Source: an uncultured Psychroserpens sp.
GTDB lineage: Bacteria > Bacteroidota > Bacteroidia > Flavobacteriales > Flavobacteriaceae
Reading direction: 5' to 3'
DNA: 64,000 bases
Assembly: GCA_947489585.1 (NCBI GenBank)
Contig: CANLEE010000001.1
Span: 862,946 to 926,945 of the forward strand
A model generated the notes under the pieces. That model was not told where the DNA came from, did no database searches, and saw nothing but the letters and a program-made list of their open reading frames with translations. This document shows, one piece after another, positions 9,174 through 17,338 of this stretch (the stretch's first letter is position 1; every line of letters begins with the position of its first letter). The position numbers and the translations under genes were made by a program.

Positions 9174-9206
9174 CATGACTCAATCCTAAGGGATAGTAGT
9201 CTAAGA
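9174..9206 (-). pseudogene. Remnant of an RHS core (DYYPLGL)
   Basis: On the minus strand this stretch reads DYYPLGLSHV, matching the DYYPFGLKHKG motif of the RHS core at 30.6 kb and the YYPFGLKHKG of the 1,521-residue RHS protein. Nothing RHS-like follows: the XRE gene occupies the next bases. It is the stub of a displaced RHS C-terminus and belongs to the 130-bp repeat. Confidence 0.5.
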
Positions 9207-9320
9207 CCATTTTTTTGACCTTTTAACAATTTTTACAAGCTATTACCTACTTTTATTACAGTATTTTTAAAGAACGTTTCTCTTCACTAAGAGCCTTCAA
9301 TTTAGAACTTCTATCCTTAA
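9191..9320 (-). repeat. 130-bp direct repeat, copy A (partner at 30607-30736)
   Basis: Both copies are exactly 130 bp. They begin with the RHS codons (GGATAGTAGTCTAAGA on the plus strand) and end with CTATCCTTAA, with a strongly conserved middle (AGTATTTTTAAAGAACGTTT). In this copy the minus strand keeps a short open stretch ending in SEEKRSLKIL and a stop; the partner has an in-frame TGA. It looks like the tail of a lost gene fused upstream of an RHS core fragment. Confidence 0.7.
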
Positions 9321-9338
9321 CTAATAACTCTTTATGAA

Positions 9339-9368
9339 GAAAAGCAGTAATTAGTATTACTGCTTTTC
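9339..9368. terminator. Bidirectional hairpin terminator
   Basis: A perfect 13-bp stem GAAAAGCAGTAAT (9339-9351) / ATTACTGCTTTTC (9356-9368) with loop TAGT. The A-run and T-run on the two sides allow use on both strands. It lies 57 bp after the stop of the minus-strand T9SS gene. Confidence 0.7.
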
Positions 9369-9394
9369 GATTATTTAAAATTATGTCTTAGTCC

Positions 9395-9417
9395 ATGACC
9401 TTTTTTACTACACTACC
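9395..9417 (-). repeat. Solo IS1-type terminal repeat
   Basis: On the minus strand this reads GGTAGTGTAGTAAAA followed by AGGTCAT. It is the same outer end as in the three full IS1-family copies (15512-15534, 30002-30024, 34143-34165), here next to a hairpin but with no transposase. It ends 8 bp from the stop of the T9SS gene, so that gene is not truncated. Confidence 0.6.
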
Positions 9418-9425
9418 CCCATTAA

Positions 9426-11411
9426 CTACTCTACAACAACTGTTTTTTGTATAGCCTCACCATTGGCTTGAAACTTTACAAAATAAACTCCTTGTGGTAT
9501 GACACCCATACCATTCCATTGAACAATCTTAGGAACATTAGCCAAAATACTTTGGTTTGATGTGTGCAAAAGTGTTCCATAAAAATCATAAACCTCGATA
9601 GTAACATTCGTATCAATAACATGCTGAAACGTAAAGGTCATGTTACCATTATTGGGGTTTGGAGATACACTTCCAGTAAAATTACCATTACTTCCAACAG
9701 GAAACTGAATACATTCTTCATCTGAATAAGGTGAACTTAAACCTGGACCGCAATTGGCTCTGACTCTCCATTTAAAACAACTGCCAATAAAATCATTCGG
9801 AAGGTTTAGAAATGTATCTCCAATATCACTTACAATTATACTTTGTGGTAGAGTAACCGTACCTTCTTCACAAAGACATGCAGGATTATCATTTGGTAAT
9901 AACATGACATCATAGCTTGTTGCATCTTCTACATCTTGCCAGGTTAAAGTTAAGAAATCAAAATGTAGGTTTTCTGGTGTTTCGCAAGTATTTACGCAAC
10001 TTATCATGGTGAAAGTTTCATAATTTACAGTCCACGTTACACAAAGAGAATCATCTGCTATAGCAAATTGCACCAAATATTCAAACCCTTCCTCAAAATC
10101 TAACGATGGAGTTGAGAGGTTTCTAAATACCTCACTTAAGTTAAAAGTACCTGGAGTCACACTTATCCACCCAAGAGCATTCACCCAAGTATAATCATCT
10201 GGATTTCGACTATCCACAGGCTCACTACCAATAGGCCTTCTTAAAATACCTATATGATATTTGTCTCCTCCATAAGATCTAGATGAATCTAAAAAAACAT
10301 CTTCATCTATACAAAATTCCTTTTCCTCATTTCCAGACTCATCTTCAAAATGGAAAATACTTGCTTCAATGGGAAGCCTTATATCTCTCCATCCATAGCA
10401 ATTCTCTTTCCAAATTCCATGTTTTATATAATATTTTTTATCTGGATCTAAATTGCAGAATTTTACTGAGTTTTGAAAAGTAATCTTTTGCACCCAAGTA
10501 ATTCCATTAGAAGGATCTCCATCTACATCTACAGTATTAGCATCAGAGGTGTCTTGTGGATTTAAAGGGTCTAATATCTCATATAAACCCCACCAATGAT
10601 TAGTTGCGTTTTGTTCTAGAGCAGTGACTTCAACACATTTATTTTCTTTATCACAAGTGATTTCCATTGCAAAATCTGGAGTATCAGTAGTGTCGCAATC
10701 TATATCAAGAATCTTTTCAATTTTAATGGCATCTAAAAAAATATTGTGAGCGGCACCACCAGAATCTCCAATAAAATCGTTTTTTGCTTTTAACCATAAC
10801 TGTTTGTAATTCTTGTCGGGAGTAATAATATGTTCATTACTGGTTGTCCAATTCTCATTAATTATTTGTACAGCACCCAAAGATATACTTCCTTCTGGAG
10901 TTTCAGGAAGGAGAGGATAGTTTGTCAATGAGCCGCAAGCAACATCTTCTCCTGTACTGTTTGGAAAACCGTCAGTTAATAAAAACCATTCTAATTCAAG
11001 ATTAGAAAACGGTGATGACGCGGTTGGTGGTTCTTTAATTGCATAAGTTAATCTATAGGTCACCCCCTCCTGAAAGTTATAATTTAATGCGATTCCTTCT
11101 CCATAATGTATATCTTTTTCTGGACAGGCAGAATCAAACTTAGAGTGACCAGATACTGTGTGCGCAGAAACAACCCCCTCATAAGCATCAACTGGAGAAA
11201 AAATATCAGCAGTTCCGTGTGTGGAAACCCAACCATCAAAACATCCTAAATAAAATGGATTGGTCATACTTTCACTGTTATTAGGATCACAAGTCGAGTT
11301 TTCAAACCCTTCATATACCAAGCATTCTGTGTTTAGTTGTGCTTGCGATTGATTAATAAAAAACATTAATAATATTAAAAAAAAGCATTTGTGAATTAGT
11401 TGTTTTTTCAT
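9426..11411 (-). CDS. Secreted protein with FN3-like and T9SS sorting domains
   Basis: A 661-residue surface or secreted protein of unknown role. It starts with a signal peptide (FFLILLMFFINQSQAQ). The long middle part is Cys-rich and beta-rich (CNLDPDKKYYIKHGIW, FCIDEDVFLD). Near residues 475-570 a fibronectin-III-like module is visible (CETPENLHFDFLTLTWQDV ... CFKWRVRANC). The C-terminus is a type A T9SS sorting domain (SVSPNPNNGNMTFTF ... GVYFVKFQANGEAIQKTVVV). It is flanked by IS and RHS debris downstream and by the kinase/regulator pair upstream, with no operon partner. It could be an adhesin; no enzymatic motif is seen. Confidence 0.85.
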   Translation of the reverse strand: MKKQLIHKCFFLILLMFFINQSQAQLNTECLVYEGFENSTCDPNNSESMTNPFYLGCFDGWVSTHGTADIFSPVDAYEGVVSAHTVSGHSKFDSACPEKDIHYGEGIALNYNFQEGVTYRLTYAIKEPPTASSPFSNLELEWFLLTDGFPNSTGEDVACGSLTNYPLLPETPEGSISLGAVQIINENWTTSNEHIITPDKNYKQLWLKAKNDFIGDSGGAAHNIFLDAIKIEKILDIDCDTTDTPDFAMEITCDKENKCVEVTALEQNATNHWWGLYEILDPLNPQDTSDANTVDVDGDPSNGITWVQKITFQNSVKFCNLDPDKKYYIKHGIWKENCYGWRDIRLPIEASIFHFEDESGNEEKEFCIDEDVFLDSSRSYGGDKYHIGILRRPIGSEPVDSRNPDDYTWVNALGWISVTPGTFNLSEVFRNLSTPSLDFEEGFEYLVQFAIADDSLCVTWTVNYETFTMISCVNTCETPENLHFDFLTLTWQDVEDATSYDVMLLPNDNPACLCEEGTVTLPQSIIVSDIGDTFLNLPNDFIGSCFKWRVRANCGPGLSSPYSDEECIQFPVGSNGNFTGSVSPNPNNGNMTFTFQHVIDTNVTIEVYDFYGTLLHTSNQSILANVPKIVQWNGMGVIPQGVYFVKFQANGEAIQKTVVVE

Positions 11412-11649
11412 AGATTTTAAATTTTATATCCTACTCTATTTTTTATCAGGCTTTTCAGGTTACGCCTTTAGTATGAACAAAATAAGAAGTGGTATTACTG
11501 AGTACAAATGCCTTGTGTTCTAAAGCTACTATTTTGAGGATGAGTAGAGATTTGATAGGGACAAACATATTTCGATTATAATGAATGAGTTTTTAACAAC
11601 TAGCAATCACTAGCTAGGCAATATTAAACTTAATATAGATATAAAAGTA

Positions 11650-13614
11650 TCAGACAGCTCTTGTAAAATTCTCATAAATTACAGGAATGGATAAGGTGAT
11701 GGTCCTTCCCTTTGCTTTAGAGTCTAACTTCTGCGAATTGTTTATTGAAGAATATAGTATTTCGATATTATGAGTGTTTTTCAAATTTTGAATGCGTTGC
11801 ATAACAATACCTGTGCTCATTGAACGGTTAAGTTTTGAGGATGTTTTCGCGTCTTCTAATTGTGATTGCCCATCATCTTTAATTTCTATGACCAAAATAT
11901 GAGCCTTTTTAATAACTGAAATGTCTATTTTACCTCCAGAATGTAATACACCATGAATTATAGCATTCTCAACAAATGGCTGAGTAAGCATTGGAGGAAT
12001 TAAGATTTTTGCTGCATCTATATTATCTTGAATTTTAATGGTATAATCAAATTTAAACGCATGATTAAGTCTTTGCAGTTCTAAATACTTTCTGATAAAC
12101 TCTATATCGCTCTTAAGCGAAATAAATTCTACATCAGAAGATTCAAGAATATCTCTCATTAGTTCGCTAAAACTTTGTAAAAATGTTGCTGCTTGATCTT
12201 TTTTGCCCTTATACATATAACTTTCAATTGAACTCAAAGCATGGAATATAAAGTGAGGATTAAGTTGGGTTCGAAGGAATTGTTGTTGCAGTGTTATTTT
12301 TTCTAGATTTAAAGAAACTTCTTTTAGGCGTTGTTTATTTGAGTGATTTTTATGAAATATAAATCCAAAAATCAATATAATTATTAAAAACCCTACGCTT
12401 GCAAAAAAAATCCTTGTTTGTGAGTCTAGTTTTATTTTTTGAAGTGTAGTTTGGTAATTAAGTTTTTCTATTTGCAGTTGCTTTTTTTCGCCTTCATACT
12501 TTTCAAGAATCTCTTTTATTCGTTCGTTATGTTCTAATAGGTTTAAAGAATCTTTCAAATGGTTTAGTTCTTTATTTGTATGGTGTGCCAACTCGTAATC
12601 TCCGATGTTTTCATATACTCTTATAAGGTAAGATTTTACCTCTATAGATGGATAAGTGTTACTGTCTATCCGTTTAAAATATTGCAATGCCTTGTTATAA
12701 TTTTGCTGTCTTTCATAACCCTTAGCCAAGTATTTGTATACATTATGTTGTAAACCAGTTGTAGGAATAGTGTATGTTTTTAGTATTGAGTCGGCCATCT
12801 GTGCATATTGTAATAGCTTTTCGTCATTATTCCAAGCATTATATAAACGAGCATATTGAATATAAACATTAGTTTTAAGCATTCTAGCATTGATGTTTTC
12901 GGCTAATAGTTCTGCTTTTTGTATTTTGTATAATGACTCCTTAAACTTACCTTCTTCTAACAACAATGTGCTATTATCAATGAGTAGTCTAATTGTTAAT
13001 CTTTTATTTAGCTGAGTGTCAAATTGAGAAGCCGTTTCATAATATTCAATAGCCTTTTCTTTATCTTCTAAGACATCATAAACTTTTGCTAACAAGCGAT
13101 AAGACGATAATAAATTAGTACTGTCGTTACGTTTCGAAAAAAAAGTAATGGCTTCAAGAATATCTTCAGTAGCTTTTGCAAATCGTCCTCTACGAAAATT
13201 AATACTTGCTAGCACTCTCCTGGTTATTCCTTTGAGGCTATCGCTAATAACAAATTGCTGATCTAAGTTGGCAAGTAACAAAACGTTTGCTTCCTTAAAT
13301 TCACTCTCTTTCCTTAATAATTTTGCTTTTCTTATTCTAGCACTGGCTAATAGATTATGATTTCCTATTTGTTTAGCGAGAAAAAACTCTTTGTCTGCAT
13401 ACACCAAAGCGCTATCTATATTCATTGATTCATATAGATTTTGTATTCTAATAAGGTTTAGCAAATCTTCTTCTAGTCCATTATGGTTAACCGATGTTTT
13501 TAAGCGATGTAGCTGTTCTGCTATTTCTTTATCAATTTTAGAATCAAAACCATTACTATTAGGTTGCGCTATTAGCAAAAAAGGAAAAAGTATAAAGAGC
13601 AAACTTATTTTCAT
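11650..13614 (-). CDS. TPR-containing LytS/YehU-type sensor histidine kinase
   Basis: A 654-residue membrane histidine kinase. A signal peptide (LLFILFPFLLIAQ) leads into a periplasmic tract of TPR-like helical repeats (about 35-370), then a coiled coil, one membrane helix (about 400-420, IFFASVGFLIIILIFGFIF) and a cytoplasmic His_kinase domain with QLNPHFIFHALSSIES holding the phospho-acceptor His. The ATPase part has MLTQPFVENAIIHGV and IEIKDDGQS. It lies 95 bp downstream of a LytTR response regulator on the same strand, the expected partner. The signal sensed is unknown. Confidence 0.93.
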   Translation of the reverse strand: MKISLLFILFPFLLIAQPNSNGFDSKIDKEIAEQLHRLKTSVNHNGLEEDLLNLIRIQNLYESMNIDSALVYADKEFFLAKQIGNHNLLASARIRKAKLLRKESEFKEANVLLLANLDQQFVISDSLKGITRRVLASINFRRGRFAKATEDILEAITFFSKRNDSTNLLSSYRLLAKVYDVLEDKEKAIEYYETASQFDTQLNKRLTIRLLIDNSTLLLEEGKFKESLYKIQKAELLAENINARMLKTNVYIQYARLYNAWNNDEKLLQYAQMADSILKTYTIPTTGLQHNVYKYLAKGYERQQNYNKALQYFKRIDSNTYPSIEVKSYLIRVYENIGDYELAHHTNKELNHLKDSLNLLEHNERIKEILEKYEGEKKQLQIEKLNYQTTLQKIKLDSQTRIFFASVGFLIIILIFGFIFHKNHSNKQRLKEVSLNLEKITLQQQFLRTQLNPHFIFHALSSIESYMYKGKKDQAATFLQSFSELMRDILESSDVEFISLKSDIEFIRKYLELQRLNHAFKFDYTIKIQDNIDAAKILIPPMLTQPFVENAIIHGVLHSGGKIDISVIKKAHILVIEIKDDGQSQLEDAKTSSKLNRSMSTGIVMQRIQNLKNTHNIEILYSSINNSQKLDSKAKGRTITLSIPVIYENFTRAV

Positions 13615-13709
13615 ATACTAAAATTTGTAATACGTTTTATTACTTATTAATCATCTTTTTGAGTTGACACAAATAAGTGAATGAATAAAAACAACGTGTA
13701 ACTTCTAAC

Positions 13710-14435
13710 TTATAGTATATTTAATTTTTTATATAGACTTGCTTTATAAGCTAAACCAATAGGTATAGATTTTCCTTCCTTCATATGTATCCTTCGTTCT
13801 TTTTCATTGACAAGTTGTACAAAATTTAAGTTTACAATATATTGTCTATGAACCTGAACAAAAAAATGAGGAAGAGTTGAATCACACATCATTTTTAGAG
13901 AATTTCTAACCACTGCGCTTTTGTTTTGTCCTACTATTCGCAAATTTATGTAGTTCTTGCTTTCTATTTCCAACGATATAATATCTTCGAAACTAATTTT
14001 TTGTAATTTATATCCAATCCTAACTGTTAAATGACCATGACTTAAATTGGTTTCCATTGAGCGAGTTTTGTTATTATCAAACATAGCAAGCTCTATAGCA
14101 GCTTTTAGATTACTTATCTTAACTGGCTTAACAAGGTAATTACTTGGTGCTATTGAAATAGCATTTTTTATGACATCAGTGGTAGCCATAGCAGTGATAA
14201 AGATGATTGAAATATTGAAGTTCTTTTTTAATTGTTCAGCTAAAAAAATACCCTCATTATCAGCTCTCAAATTAATGTCCATTAAGACAATATTAGGATT
14301 AGACTCTTTAATTTTTGAATTTATGGTTGTGCCATCTGTACTTTTTCCAACGACATGGTATCCTAATATATTTAGCTTATCTTCAATAACAGCTAATTGA
14401 TCTATATTATCTTCTATTATGAATATTTTCGTCAA
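13710..14435 (-). CDS. LytTR family response regulator
   Basis: A 241-residue transcription factor. The receiver domain (1-120) has acidic residues E8-D9, phospho-acceptor Asp53 (IVLMDIN), a Thr/Ala region (FITAMA) and Lys (LVKPVK). The LytTR DNA-binding domain covers about 135-240 (EIESKNYINLRI, FVQVHRQYIVNLNFV). It precedes the TPR kinase gene on the same strand, so the two form a two-component system. Target genes are not evident; the T9SS protein gene downstream of the kinase is one possibility. Confidence 0.94.
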   Translation of the reverse strand: MTKIFIIEDNIDQLAVIEDKLNILGYHVVGKSTDGTTINSKIKESNPNIVLMDINLRADNEGIFLAEQLKKNFNISIIFITAMATTDVIKNAISIAPSNYLVKPVKISNLKAAIELAMFDNNKTRSMETNLSHGHLTVRIGYKLQKISFEDIISLEIESKNYINLRIVGQNKSAVVRNSLKMMCDSTLPHFFVQVHRQYIVNLNFVQLVNEKERRIHMKEGKSIPIGLAYKASLYKKLNIL

Positions 14436-14694
14436 TTTATAGTCTTGTTTAAAAATCTAGGTTCAAGCTTTGTATGTTTAAAATTCAAAATTAATTTTAT
14501 TTTTGAATTACAATAATTTAAAATTTTCACAAGAAACAAAAAGGAGTTTTGATTTGTACTTCACAAAACATAATCATTTATACATAGGGCAATAATTCTT
14601 TTCGCTCTTCGCCAAATTCTTTCTTACCAACGAGTTTATCTCCATTGTAATGTTACATTGTGATAATCTAAGCATAATATATTCTTTTCAGTAG

Positions 14695-15357
14695 TCATCC
14701 CCAAAAATAAATTCTCAAATGAGCTTCAAGATACTTTTCATTTTTTGAAAAACAAATCGTCTTTCTACTTAATCGTTTAACATGAGTTCTTAAAGTGAGG
14801 TTATGTCGTTCAATAATATTAGTGCAATATTGAAATCGTTTATGAATTGCTTTCGGGATGATACTCGGATAAATATTTAATCGATCTGTATAGATACATT
14901 TTGGGTAGAGTAGTAGAAGTTTATTGATTAGTGGTTTTATATTTTCTGAAGTTTTCCTGCCAACAATAAAATCAATCACTGTTTTTGTTTGTCGCTCAAT
15001 AGCATAAGTAATCCAAGTGGCATTATCTTTATTACCAATAAAACTCCAAAGCTCATCAACTTCAAACTTGCATCCTAACTTTTGAAAGTAAGGTGATTTA
15101 ATAGTCTTACTTATTTTGAGCATTCTTGACAACACTGTTTTAGTCGAAATATTAATGATTCGAGAAATACTTCTTACTCCGCATCCTTCTTTTAGCAAGA
15201 TTTTGATTAATTCGTTAGTATCTGAATTATAAGCTTTATAACTATACTCAAGTTGAAATCGTTTGTTACAAATTTTACATTTATAGCGTTGCTTATTGTT
15301 CTGAAATCCATTTTTCATCGAGATTTCATTGCACTTGGGACATTGGATTTTTTCCAT
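14695..15357 (-). CDS. IS1-family transposase, copy 1
   Basis: A 220-residue single-frame transposase combining the InsA-like zinc finger (CPKCNEISMKNG ... YKCKICNKRF) and helix-turn-helix with the InsB-like DDE domain (FEVDELWSFIGNKDN, IYTDRLNIYPSI, IIERHNLTLRTHVKRLSRKT, then CFSKNEKY). No frameshift signal is needed, unlike enterobacterial IS1. It appears intact. It lies after an orphan RHS tip whose stop codon is inside the IS end. About 36 residues differ in the N-terminal third from the other copies, so the copies are old. Confidence 0.93.
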   Translation of the reverse strand: MEKIQCPKCNEISMKNGFQNNKQRYKCKICNKRFQLEYSYKAYNSDTNELIKILLKEGCGVRSISRIINISTKTVLSRMLKISKTIKSPYFQKLGCKFEVDELWSFIGNKDNATWITYAIERQTKTVIDFIVGRKTSENIKPLINKLLLLYPKCIYTDRLNIYPSIIPKAIHKRFQYCTNIIERHNLTLRTHVKRLSRKTICFSKNEKYLEAHLRIYFWG

Positions 15358-15446
15358 GACCTAATTTACTACATAACGATTTGAAGAACCCTTATTTTAA
15401 AACCTCTAAGAGATTTTGTCTGTTATAAATACATCAATGAACATGA

Positions 15447-15484
15447 AAAACCAGCAATCATTTTTCAATTTAATTACTGGTTTT
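15447..15484. terminator. Hairpin inside IS1 copy 1 upstream region
   Basis: AAAACCAG (15447-15454) pairs with CTGGTTTT (15477-15484), with an inner CAAT/ATTA-like region. Placed between the two terminal-repeat motifs, it would stop transcription entering the transposase from outside. Confidence 0.5.
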
Positions 15485-15529
15485 CAATTATTTAAAATCA
15501 CACTTTTAGCTATGACCTATTTTACTACA

Positions 15530-16315
15530 CTACCACCTTTGAGAACCTCCTAAATTATAGTTATCTATGTTTGTTAATCCCAATTTATACCAATTATTAC
15601 CGTGATAAGTAATTGCTTTACCTGCATGCTTATAAAGATCTGCTTTTGTTCCTAAACCTATTATCTTATTAGCAGCTTTTAACTCACCTCCTGGACCAGG
15701 TTCAAAAAGAGCAAATAAAACGATACCTACAACATAGCCTGCTTTTTGTTCTTTTGTTACCTCCGTAATTTCAATAAGACCTTGTGTGTCTACAGATTCA
15801 ATAACACCTTTTAATACACCTATTCCTTGTTGTTTTGCACTTTCCTTTAATCTTGCTTTTCTAGCTGGATCTCCAGTCAACCAATTATACCAATCTAACA
15901 AAGTTTCACAATCAGAACAATTATTTCCAGATTGAGAATTAGGATCCCCTTCACCAATATAATTATAATTCTTTCCGGAATCCGAAAATACATCTTCTCC
16001 CATTGCATTTCTTCTTATTTGACCAAAATCTATTTTTTGGGCATCAGCTCCACTTGGGTCAGCCCAAAAGACAGGATTATTATCAAAGGCATTATACGTT
16101 GAATTAGAATGATGTGTAACTGGATCTATAGAAGTCCAACGAGCTATAGCTGGATCATATTGACGCAAATCCATAGAAAGCATATTCAGTCCTAATTCAT
16201 CATTTTCTTCAACACCATTGTACCCATACGGATGGTCGGTACCATTAATCACGTTATTATACCCTTTATGTTTGAGTCCGAAGGGATAGATATTACCCGT
16301 AATTTTTAAGGGCTT
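15530..16315 (-). pseudogene. Orphan RHS core plus toxin tip, truncated by IS1
   Basis: The frame is open from just after a TAA at 16316 and reads NIYPFGLKHKGYNNVING, then a complete RHS core end (GYNGVEENDELGLNMLSMDLRQYDPAIARWTSIDP) and a variable tip of about 170 residues with a hydrophobic stretch (AGYVVGIVLFALFEPGPG). There is no start codon or promoter; the first possible start is a GTG at 16252. The stop TAG (15530-15532) is supplied by the IS1 terminal repeat, so the true C-terminus is missing. The core matches the 1,521-residue RHS protein rather than the 3,130-residue one. It is a displaced or stored tip, not a working gene. Confidence 0.75.
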
Positions 16316-16438
16316 TTACACTTTTTTTGCCACTACCTCAACTTCAACAAGAGGGTTATTTCAAAGAACATTTTCACTAACATAAAAATACGATTTAGGT
16401 TGGCTTTGACCTAATGGTTTTATTTAATTATATGTAGT

Positions 16439-17323
16439 TTATATATTGTAAATATCTTTCTCTAAATATTCTATTAGCTCTGGGTTGTCTGACCAATATG
16501 CTTTGGTTAATGCTGTTTGATCATGATTATCCTTGGCGTGAATATCTGCCCCATTTTCTATCAACATTTTCACAATTTCAATATGACCTCCAAAACTTGC
16601 TTGGATTAAGGCTGTATCATTATTTTGTTCAACATTTCTTTCATTTGGATTAGATCCTAATTTGAGCAAATAATTAACTATTTCTACATGACCATTACTA
16701 CACGCACTAAACAGTGCTCCTTCAAAATCGGCACCATTTTTTATAAAAAATTTAAGTAGTTTTAATTTATTTGATAAAGCAGCAACTATTGTTATTGGTT
16801 GATCAAATTCATCTACAATTGAATTTATTATAGCACCCTGATTTATCAACGATTCAAAATATTTTGTGTTTTGAGAATATACAGCTAAATCCAATTCACT
16901 CTCATCCTCATCAAGAACATATAAATCCTTTAAAAACTCTTTAAAAGAATTTGAAATAGTAACAATTTCTTCGATCTCATGATCGAAGAAATGTACTGTA
17001 TTACTATCTAATTGTAATAAAATTAAATTTCCACCACTGTCAATGGCTATAGGTAAAAACTTCCCTATGAGATTATTTGGTAAATTTGTTTGGTTTCTTC
17101 TTAAGTCGTAGATGCCTTCTTCTGTAATACCGAAGAAAAATTGAATATCAGATTCATACTCGCCTCCTAAAGTCTCGAAAATATTAAGTGTTGGCCTACC
17201 TCCATTATTCTTTAAAATAAACTTTTTATAGTCTTTTGGTAATTTCACATCTATATCTTGCTCAAATTTTGATATGTCTTTTTCTGTTATATCTCCAAAA
17301 TTTTTCTTTATTTTTTGCTTCAT
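16439..17323 (-). CDS. SUKH (SMI1/KNR4)-ankyrin immunity protein
   Basis: A 294-residue cytoplasmic protein, the likely antidote of the WHH nuclease tip encoded 15 bp upstream. Residues 8-130 are a SUKH domain (EKDISKFEQDIDVKLPKDYKKF, ILKNNGG, FLPIAIDSGGNLILL, VHFFDHE). Residues about 165-290 are ankyrin repeats (FSACSNGHVEIVNYLLKLGS, ASFGGHIEIVKMLIENGADI). Both folds are known immunity folds in polymorphic toxin systems, and SUKH often pairs with HNH/EndoVII nucleases; having both in one chain is less usual. No signal peptide, as expected for cytoplasmic protection. Confidence 0.85.
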   Translation of the reverse strand: MKQKIKKNFGDITEKDISKFEQDIDVKLPKDYKKFILKNNGGRPTLNIFETLGGEYESDIQFFFGITEEGIYDLRRNQTNLPNNLIGKFLPIAIDSGGNLILLQLDSNTVHFFDHEIEEIVTISNSFKEFLKDLYVLDEDESELDLAVYSQNTKYFESLINQGAIINSIVDEFDQPITIVAALSNKLKLLKFFIKNGADFEGALFSACSNGHVEIVNYLLKLGSNPNERNVEQNNDTALIQASFGGHIEIVKMLIENGADIHAKDNHDQTALTKAYWSDNPELIEYLEKDIYNI

Positions 17324-17338
17324 ATTAATTAATAGTAG

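Larger units (their letters stand above)
14695..15534 (-). mobile_element. IS1-family element, copy 1
   Basis: The element comprises the transposase gene and a 177-bp upstream region ending in the terminal repeat GGTAGTGTAGTAAAATAGG (minus strand, outer end 15534). The span from transposase stop to this end is 840 bp, identical in all three copies. The repeat has the GGTAnTG...TTGAT character of IS1 ends. A second, inner copy of the same motif overlaps the transposase start (about 15357-15374), with a hairpin between. The left end is not clear (perhaps AGTAGTCATCCCC near 14690) and no target duplication is seen. Confidence 0.8.

Noticed and set aside
7001..9180. Search for a second copy of the tRNA-Asn 3' end as the other attachment site of the recombinase element.
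   Set aside because: I saw no second copy of the T-arm/acceptor sequence in the window. Serine recombinases often leave only a few shared bases, so the element's far end stays undefined.
14581..14650. On the minus strand this gap reads a short stretch with KKEFGEER, recalling the GKEFGEE of RHS cores.
   Set aside because: Only about 24 codons between stops, no other core motifs around it, and the match is five residues long. Not enough to call an RHS remnant.
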